Assembly: GCA_013365325.1 (NCBI GenBank)
Contig: JABVXV010000530.1
Span: forward strand, 1 to 29,841
Origin: Dipetalonema caudispina
Taxonomy: Eukaryota; Nematoda; Chromadorea; Rhabditida; Onchocercidae
Direction of reading: 5' to 3'
DNA length: 29,841 bases
The position numbers and the translations under genes were made by a program. Position 1 is the stretch's first letter. The number at the start of each line of letters is the position of its first letter. Positions 1 to 12,700 of the stretch are shown in pieces. Under the pieces are notes generated by a model. It was not told where the DNA came from and did no database searches. It saw nothing but the letters and a program-made list of their open reading frames with translations.

Positions 1-116
<116 letters not shown>

Positions 117-341
117 GTAAAGTTTGTAAATGATGAGGTAAGAGATGAAGAAGAATGCTGATTTTAGATGAATGAGTCGGCATTTCTTAAGGGCAAAATT
201 TTCACACCTAAAAAATTTCTTATCATACTTTTTCCTTTACAATATTTCCCCATTAAAATAAATCATATCTTTATTGAAGCATTTCTATTATATTTATTCA
301 ATGATTCAACCAAAAGCATAATTTTTTGACAAGTTTGATTA

Positions 342-375
<34 letters not shown>

Positions 376-649
376 ATCATTTATTAGCTATTTGTATTCA
401 TATACATTATTTACTTTAAGCAATACAACATTTAAAAATTCAAAAATCAAAAAAATCAATAACTCATTCGATTTCAAATTTAAAATATTTACACATTTCG
501 GGGAAAATATGAAAATAAATAAAAACAATTAAATTTACTAATAGAGTAATAGTTCTTTTTTTTTTTTTTTTACTATAAAATTAATTTTAACAAATAAATT
601 CCACATGAAACATTAATACTATACTATTCATAGTATCTTTTTCTTTGCT

Positions 650-674
650 TCTCTCTCTCTCTCTCTCTCTCTCT
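650..674. repeat. (CT)n dinucleotide tract
   Basis: Uninterrupted CT dinucleotides, followed after about 40 bases by a 35-A run at 713-747. Read on either strand it gives only low-complexity peptide and should not be taken as coding. Confidence 0.95.
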
Positions 675-712
675 TTCTCCCATTGTGATCCCCATCATAT
701 GAATCAAAAGCG

Positions 713-750
<38 letters not shown>

Positions 751-2083
751 CTATAATTTTTTTTTTTTTTCCTTTTGGTTTTTTCCACAATATGTTTGTT
801 AACCATACTTATTTTCCACTTTTTTTCATATTTGCGAAATATTTTTTTCAACTTGCTGTCAAAGTTTTTGAGAGAACGAAAAAAATGAGAACATTTTTGA
901 GGGATATATTAAAATTTTTTCAAAAAAAAAAAAACAAATTGTTGGGTAGATTTTCAATGTAGAAAATTTACATTCATCACCTAATTGATAAATGATTATG
1001 GTTAGAATATAAGGTAATTGAAATATATCACTTTTATTAATTATACAATTAATCAAATTTAAGATAATTTCGTGAATGAAAAAGAAATTTTCATGAAATA
1101 CAACAGTATTTGTCATTTTTCTCATCTTCTTTTTTTTTGTTTGTTTAACTTTTCTCCTAACTGAAGAATTTAAGTGAAGGAAAGTTTTGGATCAAATTTC
1201 ATTTATTTGTAAACTACAAACTACTTGAACTAATAATATCTTCTTGTACGATAACATTTTAAGAAGGAAATTTTTTCTTCGCATTCAAAATATTGTTTAA
1301 AATGATATAAAAATGTAAATAATTTATACTAACTTATTTTTATCACAAAAAAAAAAAAAAAAAGAAGAACAAGCAGTTCCGTTAAGTATTCTTGAAGTGT
1401 ATTTGAACACGTTTAGTTTATTTACAATTAACGAGTATAATTTTAGTTAAGTTGTTAATTTGTTTTTTTTTTTTTGTTCGATACTTTTATAAACTTATCT
1501 TCTTTTTTTTTTTTGTATAATTTATTCAAAAATTTTATATAGCTATTAGCTTTATTTGGTTTACATTAATGTCCAATAATTGTAATTTCTATTTTAAATT
1601 CTTGGAGGGGAAAACAATTAAACGTATATTAAAATTTAATTTGTATTATATAGTTTACGGAAATAACAAGTTTATGTAACATTATTATTATTCCTTTTTA
1701 AAGTGTTAAAATTTAAATATTTTAATTGGATATTTAATATTTTACTTTTATTTTTCTGTTTACGTTGTTGGAAATATTTAACCATCATCGAATAATTTAA
1801 TCAAATAAAACTGGTTCATTAATTTATCATAAAGCTTGCGGTACATCATGCTTTGATGCAAAATAATTATGATTTCAAGAATTATTTAGCATCATTAAAT
1901 GATATAGATATCAAATAATATAATTCATATTAGAATTATTCAATAATTTTAACCACTTCAGTTTTATTGTCATTTATCACTCACATTTTTTTTTTTTTCT
2001 CGTTACAATCAATTATTTATTTACTTACAATGCATTCCATTACTTTTGTTAAACATATCATATCAATTAATTCATTAGTGCTC

Positions 2084-2191
2084 TTATCAATGTGATAATT
2101 ATATTATTCCTGTTATAGTTCCATTTCATTTTATCATCAAATGATAATAGTAAGAAAAGCTGACATCACTTATCATCGAAACTATTTATCA
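2084..2191. promoter_or_regulatory. Cluster of GATA-type hexamers
   Basis: Six copies of TGATAA or its complement TTATCA lie within 108 bases: TTATCA at 2084, 2131, 2170 and 2186, and TGATAA at 2093 and 2142. Two more TTATCA lie upstream at 1824 and 1974. TGATAA is the core bound by nematode endodermal GATA factors (ELT-2 family, established in C. elegans). AT-rich DNA raises the chance rate, but at this composition fewer than one copy would be expected in 108 bases. A role as an enhancer of the transporter 2 kb downstream is inference. Confidence 0.3.
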
Positions 2192-3486
2192 TTTCATTCA
2201 TTGTTGTTTAAACTATTTGTGCACAAATGATTATTTTCCTTTTTTTTTTCTTTTTTCTCTCTTTTTTTTTTTTTAAAAAACTACAAAGATTTTTTCGTTT
2301 TAGAAAATAAAAAATAGAAATTGATATGCTTGCAATTACAAATTGTTTGCTTTCGATTCATAAAAATATTTTTGAAGTTTCGAAATGAAAATAAAAAAAA
2401 AAAAAAATGTTATTTTCAACTTCTTTATTGTTGCTAAAATGTTATTATATGATTGGTAAAAGAAAAAAAATTTTTACATTTTCTATTTTTTTTTTTAATT
2501 TTTGAATGGTAGGAATTTTATCACTTTTTTTATTTTTATAAAAAGAAAAAAAATTTTTTGTAAAAAAAATTTATTTTTGCAAAAAAATATCAATTCTAAC
2601 TGAACAATGTCATGCAATGAATTCATTAATTAATTGTTAACTTCTTAAATTTTTACATAAGAATTCTTTTTTTGAATATTTATTATAAATGATCACACAA
2701 TAATATCACTGTTCGCAGAAAAACAAACTGTTAATTATTTGATTTTATCATATTTCAATTATAACTGTGTTGTCATAAAAATATTCCATACATCAAAAGA
2801 AAAATTGATTGAAATCAAATTAGCGAAATAAAATAATATTTAATTTGATGGAAGTTTTCTATTTTTTCATTTCGTCTGTTTGCTTTTTAAAGTGCTTAAA
2901 TATTATTAATATTTAAAGCATTTCGGAAATTTTAATACTTTTCTTCTTAGATATTTATGTCTTCACTTTTATTTTTTTGCATTTAAATATTAATGAAATA
3001 ATTGATCCATGTTGACACTTTTTTTTTTTTTTTTTTGGCTCTCATTAAAATTATTTATCCCAATGTATGGAAAATATGACAAAATATCCAAAATTAAATT
3101 ATATTTTCCTTAAAAAATTTCCAAAATACATTACTTTTTCATTTCTCTTAACCTTTCATTCTTTCTTTTTCTTAATAAAATTGAATTCATGCAAAAATTG
3201 GTTAACTATGAATGAATTCATTTCAACTGAATACAATTTTCCATCAAAAGAAACAACATTTTTTCTTTCTTTCTTTTTTTTTTTTTCTTTTGGAATATAT
3301 TTTTTAGAATGATAATGAGAAATTTTAATGTTATTTTACTTTTTTTCAAAATATTTCGAAATTATTAAAACTGAAAGTTATTCCATATCGCGAAAATTTG
3401 TTTTTTTTTTTTTTTTTTTTTCAAATTATTCAAAAAATATGGATGAAAAAAAATTTGATGGTTATGGATGATCATAAATGTATATG

Positions 3487-3509
<23 letters not shown>
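3487..3509. repeat. (TA)n dinucleotide tract
   Basis: Uninterrupted TA dinucleotides inside a longer TATG/TACA-rich stretch (about 3480-3530) that is nearly self-complementary and could extrude a hairpin. Confidence 0.95.
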
Positions 3510-3517
<8 letters not shown>

Positions 3518-4130
3518 ACATACATGTATGAGATTGTATTTTCAAATTTAGAATATTCTCTATTTCTTTTTCCATTCCTCTTTTTTCCACCGATTTATTT
3601 ATTATGAATCCGGTTTTTTGATGATTAATTTGAAAAATAATTTCATTTAAAGCTAGTCGATTATTCAACTAAAAAAGGTTTTATAGGGAAGGAATTAATA
3701 ATCAATTTGAAAAGGAATAAAAATATTAAAATGATAAATGAGATAGGACATAAGTATATATGTATATATAGCTGAAAAATAAGATAAGATTATAATTTCA
3801 CTAAACATAAAAAATTTTATCAAAAATTAATTGCTCAATGAGAAAGAAATTTTTTATAAATTATTAAAAATGAACAAAAATTTTCAAATATTTTAGCATA
3901 TTTTTGAAATTGTTTGCATTGATTAATGCTTATTTCATGCTAGAAAGTAAATTTTGTAAATAATATTAATTAGATTTTATTCTTTTTTGATGTACCTTTA
4001 AAATATTATCGATATTTATGTTTATGAATTAAGGCTTACAATTATCCAAACCATTCATTGTTGAATGTTACTATTGAAAATGTTGAAAATTAGTTTTACT
4101 TTTCCACAAAAATTTGTGTATATTTAATTT

Positions 4131-4149
4131 TGATAATTTTAGACTTCAG
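4131..4149 (+). promoter_or_regulatory. Candidate 3' splice (or SL trans-splice) acceptor before the transporter ATG
   Basis: A T-rich stretch ends in TTTTAG at 4142, with a second AG in CTTCAG at 4149, 24 to 31 bases before the first in-frame ATG. Nematode mRNAs commonly receive a spliced leader a short distance upstream of the start codon (established). The site could equally be the acceptor of an ordinary 5'-UTR intron; the sequence cannot separate these. Confidence 0.4.
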
Positions 4150-4173
4150 TTTTTGAATAGCAACAAATTTGTA

Positions 4174-6735
4174 ATGGCAGTCCGAGTACCGTCAGGACGA
4201 GGTTTAGGATGGATTGTTGCAGCTTTCTTCATCGTTGCTGATATGGTTGGTGGTGGAATTGTAGCAATGCCTGTAGCATTCCTTCAAACAGGTAAATTAT
4301 AAGAAAAAAGTGAAAATATTTTCTACAATGAAATTTTTACAATAGTTAATTTTTTGAAATTTTATCTTCTCCAATTATTTCATCAAAGTTATTTGTGTCA
4401 GTGTTTTATGGCCATAAAAAATAGAAATGAAAACTTAGGCTTGAAAAGAAAGCATAAGCTTAAGTTAGATCGTTGCTAAGTCTTTTTTTAGGATATCAAT
4501 TTATAATTACATCTAATTTATGTAGCAATAATATATACTAAAGATATTGCTAAATGATCAAATCATCTTTTGTGATTTTTTTTTTATAATAATATCACTA
4601 AAAAAAAAAAAAAAAAAAAATGAATTTAAAGTCGTAGGTTAAAATATAGCATTCAAGAGATATAATTTGAAATTGGCTTTCGTTCCATATCATATTTTAA
4701 TTTGAACAACCATTAAATAGGTAATTAATAATAAATTTTAATTTAACAAAACTAGAAAAATGAGAAAAAAAAATTAGCCAAATATATTATAAGTTTTCTT
4801 TACAGGACTTCTTGTTGGTATTATATTTATGGTTGTAATAACAATATTTTTTGCTTATACGGCTCATTTGTTGAGCCAGAATTGGATCATTATGCAGCAA
4901 CGATGGCCAGTTTATCAAAATCATTGCCGTAAACCGTATCCGGAAATGGCAATGAGAAGCATGGGAAAAACGATGAAGTATAAAATAATTTAAATGAATT
5001 AAAATTTCTTTTCAATTTCTTCGCTTAATTGTCTTTTTCATAATTATCATCATTATCACCATCATTCTTCCTGATTATATTTTTACCGTTGTTATTATTA
5101 TTGTTATTCAAATTATCATTATTATCATCATTACTCTTATTATCATTCATTAACAATTCCTAATATTCTTTCAGTTAAAATATAAAATAATAAATTTCAG
5201 GACAATTGCTGCTCGTATTGTTTATTTGACAATGTTTGGCACATCAATAGTATTTATATTACTTTCATCCAAAATTTTTCAACATTTTTTGGCATCACTT
5301 TTTGGCATTAATATTAGCCTTTGCTATTTGATATGTGTTACTACCATTGCTATTATGCCACTTACATATCTCAAATCACCGGCTGATTTTTGGTAATATA
5401 ATAATTTGATCAACATAATTTGTATAATTGATTAGTTAACTAGGTGATTAATTAATCTTAAATCACTATCATAATATTAGCATTCATTATATTGTAATTT
5501 AAATTTTATCAAAACAAATTTCATTTCATTTCAGGTTAGCAATTGTAATTGCAATGTTATGCACTGTAATGGCTGTTTTACTAATTGCCTTAGGTATTAG
5601 CTTAGATGTAAGCGCATGCATATCTGAAGCACATTATCCAAAAGCTTCAATTAGTGGTGCAGTGGTAAGCTTGGGTACTTTCCTATTTGCATTCAGTGGT
5701 CATCAGGTATTTCCTACTATCCAAAATGATATGTATCGTCCCATTGATTTTACCAAATCGATCATTCTTGGCTTTTGTAGTAAGTTTTATTTGTATTTTT
5801 GATTTTCTTCTTCTTCTTAATTAAATTACGCAAAATTTTAAACTAAAAAAAATTACCAAATTCAACAGATACTTCTTAATATATATTCATTGATATTGTA
5901 TTTATTCATTCAATATTTCCAGTAAAAAAAAAAATAATGAAATATTTTTAAAAAAAAAAAAAAAAATTAGAAAATAGGAAAAAAAGAAACCTCTAATTTA
6001 ATTTTAGGAAAATTTTACTAGCAATAGAAATATTTTAACAAAAATTATAAATTTATTATTTTATTAAATTAAATGAAATAATAAGATTGCTAAGATATTT
6101 CATACATTTTCAAATGATTAATTTGTAATTTTATAATAGAATTCTATGAATAATTTTTCCTTTTTTTTTTTTTTTTTTAAATTTACAGTTGTTACTTTCC
6201 TATATATGCCATTATCAATTTATGGTTATTTAACATATGGTAGTAGCATGTATAGTTCGATCATTGATTCCGTACAAACATCATGGATTCGGCATGCAGC
6301 AAATTTAACCATAGCTATTCATTGTATTCTAGCTTTAATTATTATGGTAAATCCATTAAATCAACAAGCTGAACATTTCTTCAATGCACCACATTGTTAG
6401 TTGTTTAATTTTCAAAAAAATTATTGAAAGGAAAAAAAAAAAAATCAAATTGCAATATTTTCATTGTAAATTAAAAATATCACAAATATAATTTTATCGT
6501 ATGCTTAAAAATTCAAACAATTAATTAAATTATGTTATTATGTATGTATATCTGCATAGATATATATGATAGAATTATTATTAGATTAGTAATATACTAT
6601 AGATGTCACAGTTTCAAATATTATTTTATCATTATAAATTAAATATGAATTATTAGATTTAATATGTAATTATTAACTTGTAAATTTGATTAATTTTTTA
6701 TAAATTTCATATTTTAAAATTATAATCATTCTTTT

Positions 6736-6775
<40 letters not shown>

Positions 6776-8039
6776 GCATTTGGAATTCAACGTGTGCTAA
6801 TACGTACTGGCGTACTTGGTACGATATTATTTTGCGCTCTAACATTACCCGATTTTGGACCATTTATGAATTTAGTTGGTGCATTAACAAATCCACCAAC
6901 TTGTGTTGTATTACCAGCATTGACAAATTTATACTTAAATGCGATGAGTATTGATGAAAAAACCCGTGATTACAAAATACCGACATTTCCTGAGTAAATG
7001 TTATTTTCTTGTTAATTATAATACACCAATTATTAGTTATTGAAACTGATAAAAAATTGATCTCATTTTAAAAAGAAAAAAAAAAATACCATTCATTTAT
7101 TCAATTAAATAATTAACCTATGGATAATAAATTGAAAATTAATTATGCACATTTTTGCATAATTTTTTCTTTTTTTATTTTGCAGAGTAATACGAAGGAC
7201 TGATATAAAAAAGTTGCTATGGAATGGTTTCATTATTGGTAAGAATTTTCATTTTTTATTTTTCATAAATTTTTATATAATTTCTAATGAAATCAAAAAA
7301 CTTTAAATGAAAATGCAAAGAACTTAACAAATTTAAGCAATTTTAAAGTGAAAGAGAAAAAATGTATACATTTGATAGGTTATAGATTTTTCGAAATATT
7401 TGTTTCAATAATAAAATCAATGCAAACTATGAAAATTTCTTGACATTTCTATTTCATTCATTAAAATTTTACAAATTTTGCAAATAAAATTTTGCAAGAA
7501 TTGTCAGTATAAATGATTCTTTCAACTTCTGTTTTGTTTGTTTTTTTTTAAATCGAAACAAAACAAACAAAAAAGGCAACATACAGTATTAATTAAGAGG
7601 ATAAAATTTCACATTTCTAAATTATCTTATAAATTTCTTCTACATAAATTTAGGTCATCTTCTTTCTCAATTATAATTAATGATGACATATTAAATGATT
7701 TCATTTGTTGACCTTGATATAGACTAATTAACAATGTATTTTTAGAATTTATCATTATTAAATTAGTAGTGATGAATGAATTAATAAGAGGATGATGATG
7801 ACCTGTAATTGATTTCAGTGATTGCATTAGTGGCTGGTATTGTAAGTGCTTATTTGGCTGTACAAGAAATTTTAACAGTTCATTTTACACCACCATGCTA
7901 TCTACGATCATTGTTTGCACCAGCTGCTACAATTTTGCATAATGAAAAAATTAATTGCTGTGGAATGAATCAAAATATTTACATCATTGGTAATAGTACT
8001 GAAATGTGCCAAGTACCAATACAAATATTATCAGAATAA
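4174..8039 (+). CDS. Amino acid transporter, Aa_trans (AVT/SLC36/SLC32-like) family
   Basis: Predicted multi-pass membrane carrier that moves neutral or related amino acids across the plasma or an organelle membrane, probably ion-coupled (family knowledge; substrate unknown). Model: exons 4174-4291, 4806-4977, 5201-5392, 5535-5779, 6189-6395, 6777-6993, 7186-7238, 7819-8039; 1425 nt, 474 aa, all phases agree and every acceptor is TTTCAG-like or poly-T. ATG 4174 is the only in-frame ATG after an upstream stop and begins [13 protein letters not shown], followed by the first helix with the family's Gly-rich patch ([11 protein letters not shown]). About eleven hydrophobic helices follow; the [13 protein letters not shown] segment (exon 4) and the YLTYG segment (exon 5) are typical of the family. 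The tail after the last helix has five cysteines and an NST sequon, possibly lumenal or extracellular. Length is normal. Introns are AT-rich and hold no other gene; several exceed 350 bases. Intron 2 (about 5039-5155) contains a degenerate ATT/ATC repeat. Confidence 0.9.
6738..6772 (+). repeat. 35-T run forming the polypyrimidine tract of a splice acceptor
   Basis: An uninterrupted run of T ends at ATAG, the acceptor of transporter exon 6 (exon starts 6777). A shorter T17 run sits just before the exon 5 acceptor at 6162-6178. These runs lie where U2AF would bind, so they may be functional and not merely slippage products; their exact length is uncertain. Confidence 0.85.
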
Positions 8040-8068
8040 ATATAAATTATTGTTGGATCATTTATTAA

Positions 8069-8074
8069 AATAAA
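8069..8074 (+). promoter_or_regulatory. Poly(A) signal AATAAA of the transporter gene
   Basis: Canonical hexamer 30 bases after the TAA stop at 8037-8039, on the same strand, consistent with a short 3' UTR as is usual in nematodes. Confidence 0.55.
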
Positions 8075-9301
8075 ATATGAAAATATAATTCATACTTATT
8101 GTATGTATATGCTTCTACCATTTGAACAATAATAATTGTTTAAAATCTTGAATTTTATCACTAACTATTTGTGAAAATTTAAAAAAAAAAAAGGAAACAA
8201 ATGCATTGTCATTTATTGGTATTGTTTTAATTCTATATGGTTTTTGATTTCTTTTTTTTTTTTTTTTTTTTTTTTGCAGTAAAATATTGTGAAAAATAAA
8301 ATATCTAAAAATATATTAACAATAAATTTGATACATTTGTCTTTTCGTCGTTTTTGTATGAAACAAAAATGAAAGTTATTTGGTGTATTCATTTCATTTA
8401 TCATTGTTTTTTTTTTTTTTTTTTCATTCCTTTTTTTCATTTAAGAATTCAATTCTTTTTTTATTTTAGTATGGAAAAAATTTTGCAATTCTCTCTTTCA
8501 TCATTTATTATTCCATACTTTTTGAAAATTTAAAAAAAAAAAAAAAAAATCCATATATACGAAAAGTTGAATTCAACACATTAATTTGTTATATTATCCA
8601 TGTTATATCAAATAATAATGCTTAATTTTTTTTCTTTTAAAATAAAAAAATTCTGTTATACTCCACGTTTGGAAAAAGAAAAATGTGAAGAAACTTATGA
8701 CATTTGAAAATGTTAAAAAAATTGTTAAATTCAACAAAATAGAATTATTAAATTATGCGAAAATTGCAAATTTTTTATTTTTTTTCAATACAAATGTTGT
8801 TATGAAAATCACTTAAATAGATATGCAAAATTTAATATTAAATTTTGTAATTTATTGCATTAATAATATATTGTTGTACATTATATTGTTAACATTTTGT
8901 GATACAAATCATACAGTATCATTTTACTATCAACAATAGCAACAACAATTAACAAATTATATATTAGTAAAAATTGTATAAATTAAAATATTATCAACAA
9001 AACTTCTATATTTAATCCATCTTTTTTATCATTTATTTATTTATTTATTTTTTTCTTTATCAATATTATCAATTCTTAGGCTAAAATTGATCATAAAATT
9101 TTATGCTAACATTATATAAAATGTGAATACAAAATTTATAGCATACGCTATGTTAAAGTTAATCAATGATAGCAATATAGTCGTTTAAATTTTATAGAAA
9201 TATTGAGAAAGAAACGAAAAAAAAAAAGAAGGAAAAGAGAGAAGAATGAGATTTTACAGCACTAATAAAATACTATCGAAAAGGATAAGAATGTTCATAT
9301 G

Positions 9302-9352
<51 letters not shown>

Positions 9353-9697
9353 AGAAAAAAAGAAAAACGATTCTTTTTGAAATTTCACTACAAAAAAAAA
9401 AAAAAAATTATTATTGGAAAATTGTTAACAAAAAAATTATCAATAAAAATGTTTGATAAAAGCTAAGAAAAAATTTTCGTCATAATTTAATTTCAATTAA
9501 TTTTTTTTTTTTTAAATAACAAATAATATAACAATTAAATCTTTTAATGAATTATTTATCACTTAAATAGAATATAATTTATATAGTTCAAATTAATATC
9601 CATTTATTTTATGAATAAATTTTGATAAAAGTAAAAGAATTTAAACATGCTTTGTATTGTGAAAAAATAATTTTAATTTTTGTTGAAAATTTTCAAA
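8075..9697. other. Convergent intergenic region, no gene seen
   Basis: Lies between the 3' ends of the plus-strand transporter and the minus-strand kinase. It contains T runs at 8252-8275 and near 8405, A runs near 8532 and 9391, and the 50-A run at 9302-9351. Both genes have poly(A) signals at its edges. No open frame of credible composition was found. Confidence 0.7.
9302..9351. repeat. 50-base poly(A) homopolymer
   Basis: Longest homopolymer in the window, followed by more A-rich sequence. It could be slippage expansion or the tail of an old retroposed copy; there is no recognisable element body or target-site duplication, so the second idea is unsupported. The length is likely approximate. 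Confidence 0.9.
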
Positions 9698-9703
9698 TTT
9701 ATT
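9698..9703 (-). promoter_or_regulatory. Poly(A) signal AATAAA of the kinase gene
   Basis: TTTATT on the plus strand reads AATAAA on the minus strand, about 55 bases beyond the kinase stop codon (9761-9759). Confidence 0.5.
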
Positions 9704-9758
9704 GTTATTATTATTGTTATCAGCATAATCATTATTATACATTAATAATTATAATTTG

Positions 9759-12700
9759 TTACTGAACTGGTAAATCATCGCATGATGGATGATCTTGTCC
9801 AATATTTTCAGCTTTATGAATTTTTGATGGACTTTGATCGGGACTTATTATTGCATTAGAAGTAGACGTAACTGATGATACGCTATCATCCCAATCATAT
9901 CGCATCCTAAGTACAATACCATTTTCATCTGCTACCTATAAATTTCGAAATGTTACAGAATAGTTTCTTTTTAATTTAATTCATAATTATTTATATATTG
10001 TAATTTATTGAAAGGAAAAGATAAAAAAACAATTAATATATTTAATTTCACGCATTTAATTACATAAATATTAACATTTCATATTTTAAAAAGAAAATTT
10101 CTTACTATTTTACTTTCTATAATCTTTTTTTTTTTTTTTTGTTTTTTAATGTAATGGAAAATTTAGAACAAAACGAAAATGATTTAATAATTTTAAAATA
10201 TTACATAATGTTGTAATTTATTGAAAAATAATGAGAAAAAAAAATTAATAAATTTAATTTGATGCATATAATTGCGCAAATATTTGCATCTGTTATTTCA
10301 AAAAGTAAATTCTTTATTCTGAAAAATTTTTTTTTTTTATTATTAGTTTAATATAATGGAAAAAAGAAAATTATTGGATAATTTCAAAATAGTATGTAAT
10401 ATTTCAATTTATTAAAAACAAAAGCGAAAAAAAAGCAATGAAGAACAAAAAAAAAAAAAAAGAAAGAAAGACAAAATAATAAATGAAATAAAACTAAAAA
10501 TAATACTTCATTTAGAATATTATAAAAAGTAGCATATGGTGGAGCTTCGTCAAATTGCAATTTATCAATAATTTGCAAAATTTGATCATATTGTAATGGA
10601 CAATTCTCAAAAAATGCTTCTTTTGCTGTTGTACGCGCATCTTCTTTAGCTTTTTGTACGAGTAAACGATCTAAGAAAATAAATAAAAAAAATTTTCAGA
10701 AATTCTGTCTTTTTTTTTTCTAAAAAAAAAAAATTTATTTTTTTCAATAATTTATTTTACAAATATTTAAAGTTTAATAATATTAGTATTAAAAAAAAAA
10801 AAGAATGTAATTATTATTTACCAGTAATAAAACGCCATGGAAGAGATCCTTTAGTAAGTTCAACTATCATATATAACCATGATTCCAGATCATCACGTCG
10901 TGCTAAATCTTGTCGTTGATGAGCATTTAAGGAACCATATCGTGTCGTACCACGCCAACCCATTTCACCACGTGATGGTAGCACTTCTAAATTCTGTAAT
11001 TATTACTATTATTATAAATAGTATTGACCTAATATTATTTAAGATTTATTATTGATTAATTTAAATATAAATAATAACTAATATTAATTTTTTTATCCTC
11101 TTGTTTTTTTTTTTTCTTTTTGTTTGTTTAATTATCTTTTTCTTTCCCTATTTTTTATAGTATTAATTATTTACAAAAATTAAATAAAATATTATTTATT
11201 ATTTCTAAATTTATTAATTGTTTGTAATTCAAGTATTCAATTAGATTGTTTGATTTCTTTTTCTTTTTCCTTTTTTTTTCATAATATTACTGCAATTTTC
11301 TTTTCTTTTTTTTTTTTTTTTTTACAACGAATAAGGTAACATATTTAAAGACAAACTCGATTAAGATAACGTCTTGCAAGGCCAAAATCAAATATGAAAA
11401 TGAAATGATGTTGATGTTCAGCCTTATCACCAATAGCAAAATTGCCCGGTTTAATATCACGAGAAAGGAAACCACAATGATGTAATTCTTCGATACCATT
11501 TAATGTTTGTATTGCTATTTGAGTTGAAGTTTCTGTAATTAATTTAGAGTTTTTTCATTTTTTTTTTCAGGTCGTATTTATAAAAATTAAAAAACAAGGA
11601 AGAAATTTTAGAGAAATTTGTAAATCATTTTCCTTGTAAATTGTTAGCTTAGTAATTCAACATGCTTTTGAAGAAAGTTAACTAAAAATGAAAAGATAGA
11701 TGAATTAGATGAAGCTAAAATGATTTAATCTGTAATGCTAACAAAAGAAATAATGTAAAATTTTCAAATTTTTAAATATAATTTTTTTGAAAATTTAAAG
11801 GAAATTTCAAAGTTCAAAAAGTATATTATATTTATCCGAAAAAAATAAAGTTCAAAATAAAGCATAACCAAGTGTAAAATGTCGATTAGGTTGACGATTA
11901 CGTAGTCTATTTAAATCAGGTCCAAGTAATGACATTACAATAAACATAAATTCTTGTTTGACATGACCCTACAAAAAACTATTAAGCAATTTTGTTATAT
12001 AACCAAAATTAGGATAAGTTTTAGAAAGTCTTATCCATGTAAACAATTATCTACTCCTAGGGAATATTTTGCCTGATTATCATTTTGATACTGATTAATT
12101 TAAACGAGTAGTAAAACAAAAGTTAATCATTTTATGTTACCTAATAATAGAAATTGAATTGAAGAAAACAGTTTAAAGAAAATTTATATGGTATGGTTTA
12201 TTTTTTTAAATTCATGAAAGCATACATAATCATACATCTTGCAGATATGCTTACAACGTCGTTGATTTGCTACTTTCAACACGCCAATTTCAACTTTTAA
12301 TACCGTTTTACTGAATTTTTCTGCTTTTAATGCTACCGATCTGTGTAAATAATAGGTATAATGATAAGAATGAAGAAATTAATTAAATCGATTGGGAAAA
12401 AAGTGTCAAGATCAATTAATTAACGAAGAATGGTGCAATGAGGGATAATGAAAAAGTTAATCAATTAATAAATAAATTGACTAAGTAACTGTTAATAAGA
12501 CAAGACGAAAGAATTTTGCTAATTAATAATTAGCAAACATAAAATAGGAATAGAGAATTTTTTATTGTTGTTAAATAAAAATATTTTATTATCTATTCTA
12601 TCATTATCATTAATTTTGTCGTTACCAACAATATAATATTTGATAACTAATTAATTTGATTTAACTTAGTAAAAGTTATAATTAAAGGAGAAGGATATCA

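Larger units (their letters stand above)
117..4100. other. AT-rich intergenic DNA, no gene seen
   Basis: About 4 kb with no reading frame that looks coding; the short open frames are largely translated homopolymers (poly-Lys, poly-Phe). It holds A runs at 344-373 and 713-747, T runs at 3019-3036 and 3401-3421, a (CT)n tract, a (TA)n tract and a cluster of TGATAA/TTATCA hexamers, the last two annotated separately. It lies upstream of the amino acid transporter and probably includes its promoter (inference). No tRNA-like or rRNA-like sequence was recognised. Confidence 0.7.

Noticed and set aside
326..1125. Overlapping open frames on both strands near the (CT)n and poly(A) tracts
   Set aside because: They translate to poly-Lys, poly-Phe and Ser-Leu or Arg-Glu repeats produced by homopolymers and dinucleotides; no domain or splice context.
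8252..8279. T24 followed by GCAG, looking like a strong splice acceptor downstream of the transporter
   Set aside because: No coding frame follows and it lies beyond the transporter's stop and poly(A) signal; a T run next to CAG is easily found by chance here.
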